The notes beneath the pieces are model-generated. The model searched no databases. It saw only the letters and a list, made by a program, of their open reading frames with translations, and was not told the origin of the DNA. The position numbers and the translations under genes were made by a program. Shown here in pieces: positions 26,013-27,258 of a stretch of 27,258 bases of DNA. Where the stretch lies: positions 1 through 27,258 of the IMG/VR virus record IMGVR_UViG_3300010883_000334, one strand, 5' to 3'. The DNA is from a virus. Every line of letters begins with the position of its first letter. Position 1 is the first letter of the stretch.

Positions 26013-27258
26013 ATGAGTGCATTTCTTAATGAATATTATGTTACCCCTACAGTATCTGGGGTTTCTATTGGTTCTATTAGTGTGGTTAATGTTAGTGGTG
26101 GTACAGGACCTTGGGTGGTAAGTTGGTCGGGGGCAACAGTAAATGGGTATGTAACATCTACTCTATGGGACCAAACTAATTTATCAGAAGGTCTTTATAG
26201 AGCTACAATCACTGATGCTAATGGTAATGTTGGGATAACAAATATTAATCTATTAGCCTATACAAACCCAACTTTTTCCGCTGGAGTAACGTCATATTCT
26301 TGTGTAGACAACCCAAATAAATATTGTGAAGTTACAGTTTATTCAGCTGGTACTAATAATGTTGATAGTCCACTTTCAGGTTCACAATCCGCGAGTACAT
26401 TTAACTATTCGTTATATAAAGATGGTAGTTTATTAAGACAAAGAACAATTGCCAGTGCCGAAACACAAACACCAGTGGTGTTTGAAAATTTAACTAATGG
26501 TGAGTATTTTTTAAGTGTCGGCAGAGAACAAAGTTTAACTCGACATTTTAAAGTTAGTGATTCACAATGTACAGCTTCAACTATAAGTGTTTCAGCTACA
26601 AGTAGTCCAGCTTTTAGACTTTCAGCTATAACATCAGCTTACACCCAAAACTCACATTTTGCTGGAGCTAAAGTTTTTTATGGTGGGAATGGTGTATCTA
26701 CTAATGCAGATATTTACACTACAGGTTTAAACAATTATAGTCATGTTTTAGATGGTGTAGGTCACTGGTTTTTTACTGGTAACACCAGTAGTGGTGGTGT
26801 GATGGATTACCCAAACATAAACCCTAATACCGCAAGAACCACAGATACTGGTAGGTTTTGGTATTTAGGTGTTAGTGGGTCTAGTGAATGTCAAGAAGGG
26901 TGGAATTGTTCACCTAGTGGTGTTGTGGGTGGTAACCCAGTTGTAGCTGCTTCACAAAAAGATTTAACTGGGGGTACTATAAATACTTCCGCTTACAGAG
27001 GAACTTTTTACTACCACCAATACCTTAATAAGTTCTTTGTTTGGGACTCAACAACAGGTTTAACTAATTCCGACTATGCTTGGGTAACATTTAACCCTTT
27101 AGCGGATAGAGGAACCAAAGGAGACCCGGTATCGACAGAGATACTAACTCAAAACAGTAACATATTCCAATATAAAATGTTAGCTCACGTGGGTGACACC
27201 AACATATTTCCATACATTGGTGAGTCTGACGTGGTTAAAGATTATAAAATATATGCTA
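26013..27258 (+). CDS. Fibre/adhesin-like protein with N-terminal SprB-like repeat (3' end outside window)
   Basis: An open frame from the ATG at 26013 continues without a stop to the window edge (415 codons), so the gene is partial. It starts 12 bases after the previous stop, behind an A/T leader (AAATTTATAAAGT) without Shine-Dalgarno. The first ~85 residues resemble a SprB-type repeat: GGTGPWVVSWSG, then LSEGLYRATITDANGN, matching 'GGtgpYxysWsx...LxxGxYxvxvtDaxGc'. SprB is the gliding adhesin of flavobacteria. The rest is Ser/Thr/Asn/Gly-rich and beta-type, with scattered cysteines and aromatic stretches (for example TFYYHQYLNKFFVWDS), as expected of a tail fibre. Position after the gpI-like gene matches the P2 H fibre slot. 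It binds the host, or joins such a fibre to the baseplate; the exact role cannot be read from this part. Confidence 0.74.
   Translation, partial: MSAFLNEYYVTPTVSGVSIGSISVVNVSGGTGPWVVSWSGATVNGYVTSTLWDQTNLSEGLYRATITDANGNVGITNINLLAYTNPTFSAGVTSYSCVDNPNKYCEVTVYSAGTNNVDSPLSGSQSASTFNYSLYKDGSLLRQRTIASAETQTPVVFENLTNGEYFLSVGREQSLTRHFKVSDSQCTASTISVSATSSPAFRLSAITSAYTQNSHFAGAKVFYGGNGVSTNADIYTTGLNNYSHVLDGVGHWFFTGNTSSGGVMDYPNINPNTARTTDTGRFWYLGVSGSSECQEGWNCSPSGVVGGNPVVAASQKDLTGGTINTSAYRGTFYYHQYLNKFFVWDSTTGLTNSDYAWVTFNPLADRGTKGDPVSTEILTQNSNIFQYKMLAHVGDTNIFPYIGESDVVKDYKIYA

Noticed and set aside
1-27258. TGA reassignment suggested by the lack of TGA stops
   Set aside because: Ten TAA and four TAG stops are seen. 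The long genes are intact under the standard code and Trp is TGG throughout, so the lack of TGA is simple preference in A/T-rich DNA.
11664-27258. Diversity-generating retroelement targeting a tail adhesin
   Set aside because: Bacteroidota phages often carry these, but I saw no reverse transcriptase and no pair of near-identical template and variable repeats in the window; the 24-base duplicate has only a silent T/C difference.

Overview
The window looks like part of the genome of a large contractile-tailed (myovirus-type) phage, most likely one infecting a member of the Bacteroidota. The phage assignment rests on T4 gp25-like and gp6-like baseplate wedge proteins followed by more than 20 kb of very long structural genes, all on the + strand and packed end to end. 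The host assignment is inferred from three things. No gene has a Shine-Dalgarno sequence before its start; leaders are A/T-rich instead. A SprB-like repeat opens the last gene. G-C-x-D-P-x-A-x-N-Y cysteine repeats, which I associate with Bacteroidota surface proteins and marine viral proteins, occur in two others. The DNA is strongly A+T-rich, arginine is mostly AGA/AGG, and stops are TAA or TAG (no TGA stop), all consistent with the standard code.

Region 1 (1-2979) is the end of a replication and nucleotide-metabolism block. It holds the C-terminal part of a DnaB/gp41-type replicative helicase, a class II (adenosylcobalamin-dependent) ribonucleotide reductase with all five expected functional cysteines, a small CCGxGCxHCP protein that overlaps the reductase, and a small unknown protein.

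Region 2 (3004-5368) holds the baseplate wedge genes gp25-like (P2 W-like) and gp6-like (P2 J-like). A possible terminator hairpin lies at the end of the gp6-like gene.

Region 3 (5442-18884) is a 13.4-kb run of six tightly coupled genes for large, mostly unrecognisable structural proteins. They include a 1172-residue protein with a membrane-type hydrophobic segment next to a cysteine cluster, and two proteins of over 1000 residues made largely of cysteine-rich repeats, one also with a PKD-like domain and a possible CBM5/12-like module.

Region 4 (18887-27258) holds a 1157-residue protein with a P2 gpI/T4 gp7-like core, a 1215-residue protein with a His-rich C-terminal motif, and the start of a fibre-like protein with a SprB-like repeat that runs off the window.

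Read together, the order W-like, J-like, [six large genes], I-like, [large gene], fibre-like resembles the P2 W-J-I-H module with a very large insertion between J and I. My inference is that the inserted proteins form an elaborate baseplate periphery or host-adsorption apparatus. A separate genome-wide signal is that I could find no GATC anywhere in the window, which points to evasion of a GATC-specific restriction system. No tRNA, CRISPR array, insertion sequence or intergenic gap longer than about 75 bases was seen.
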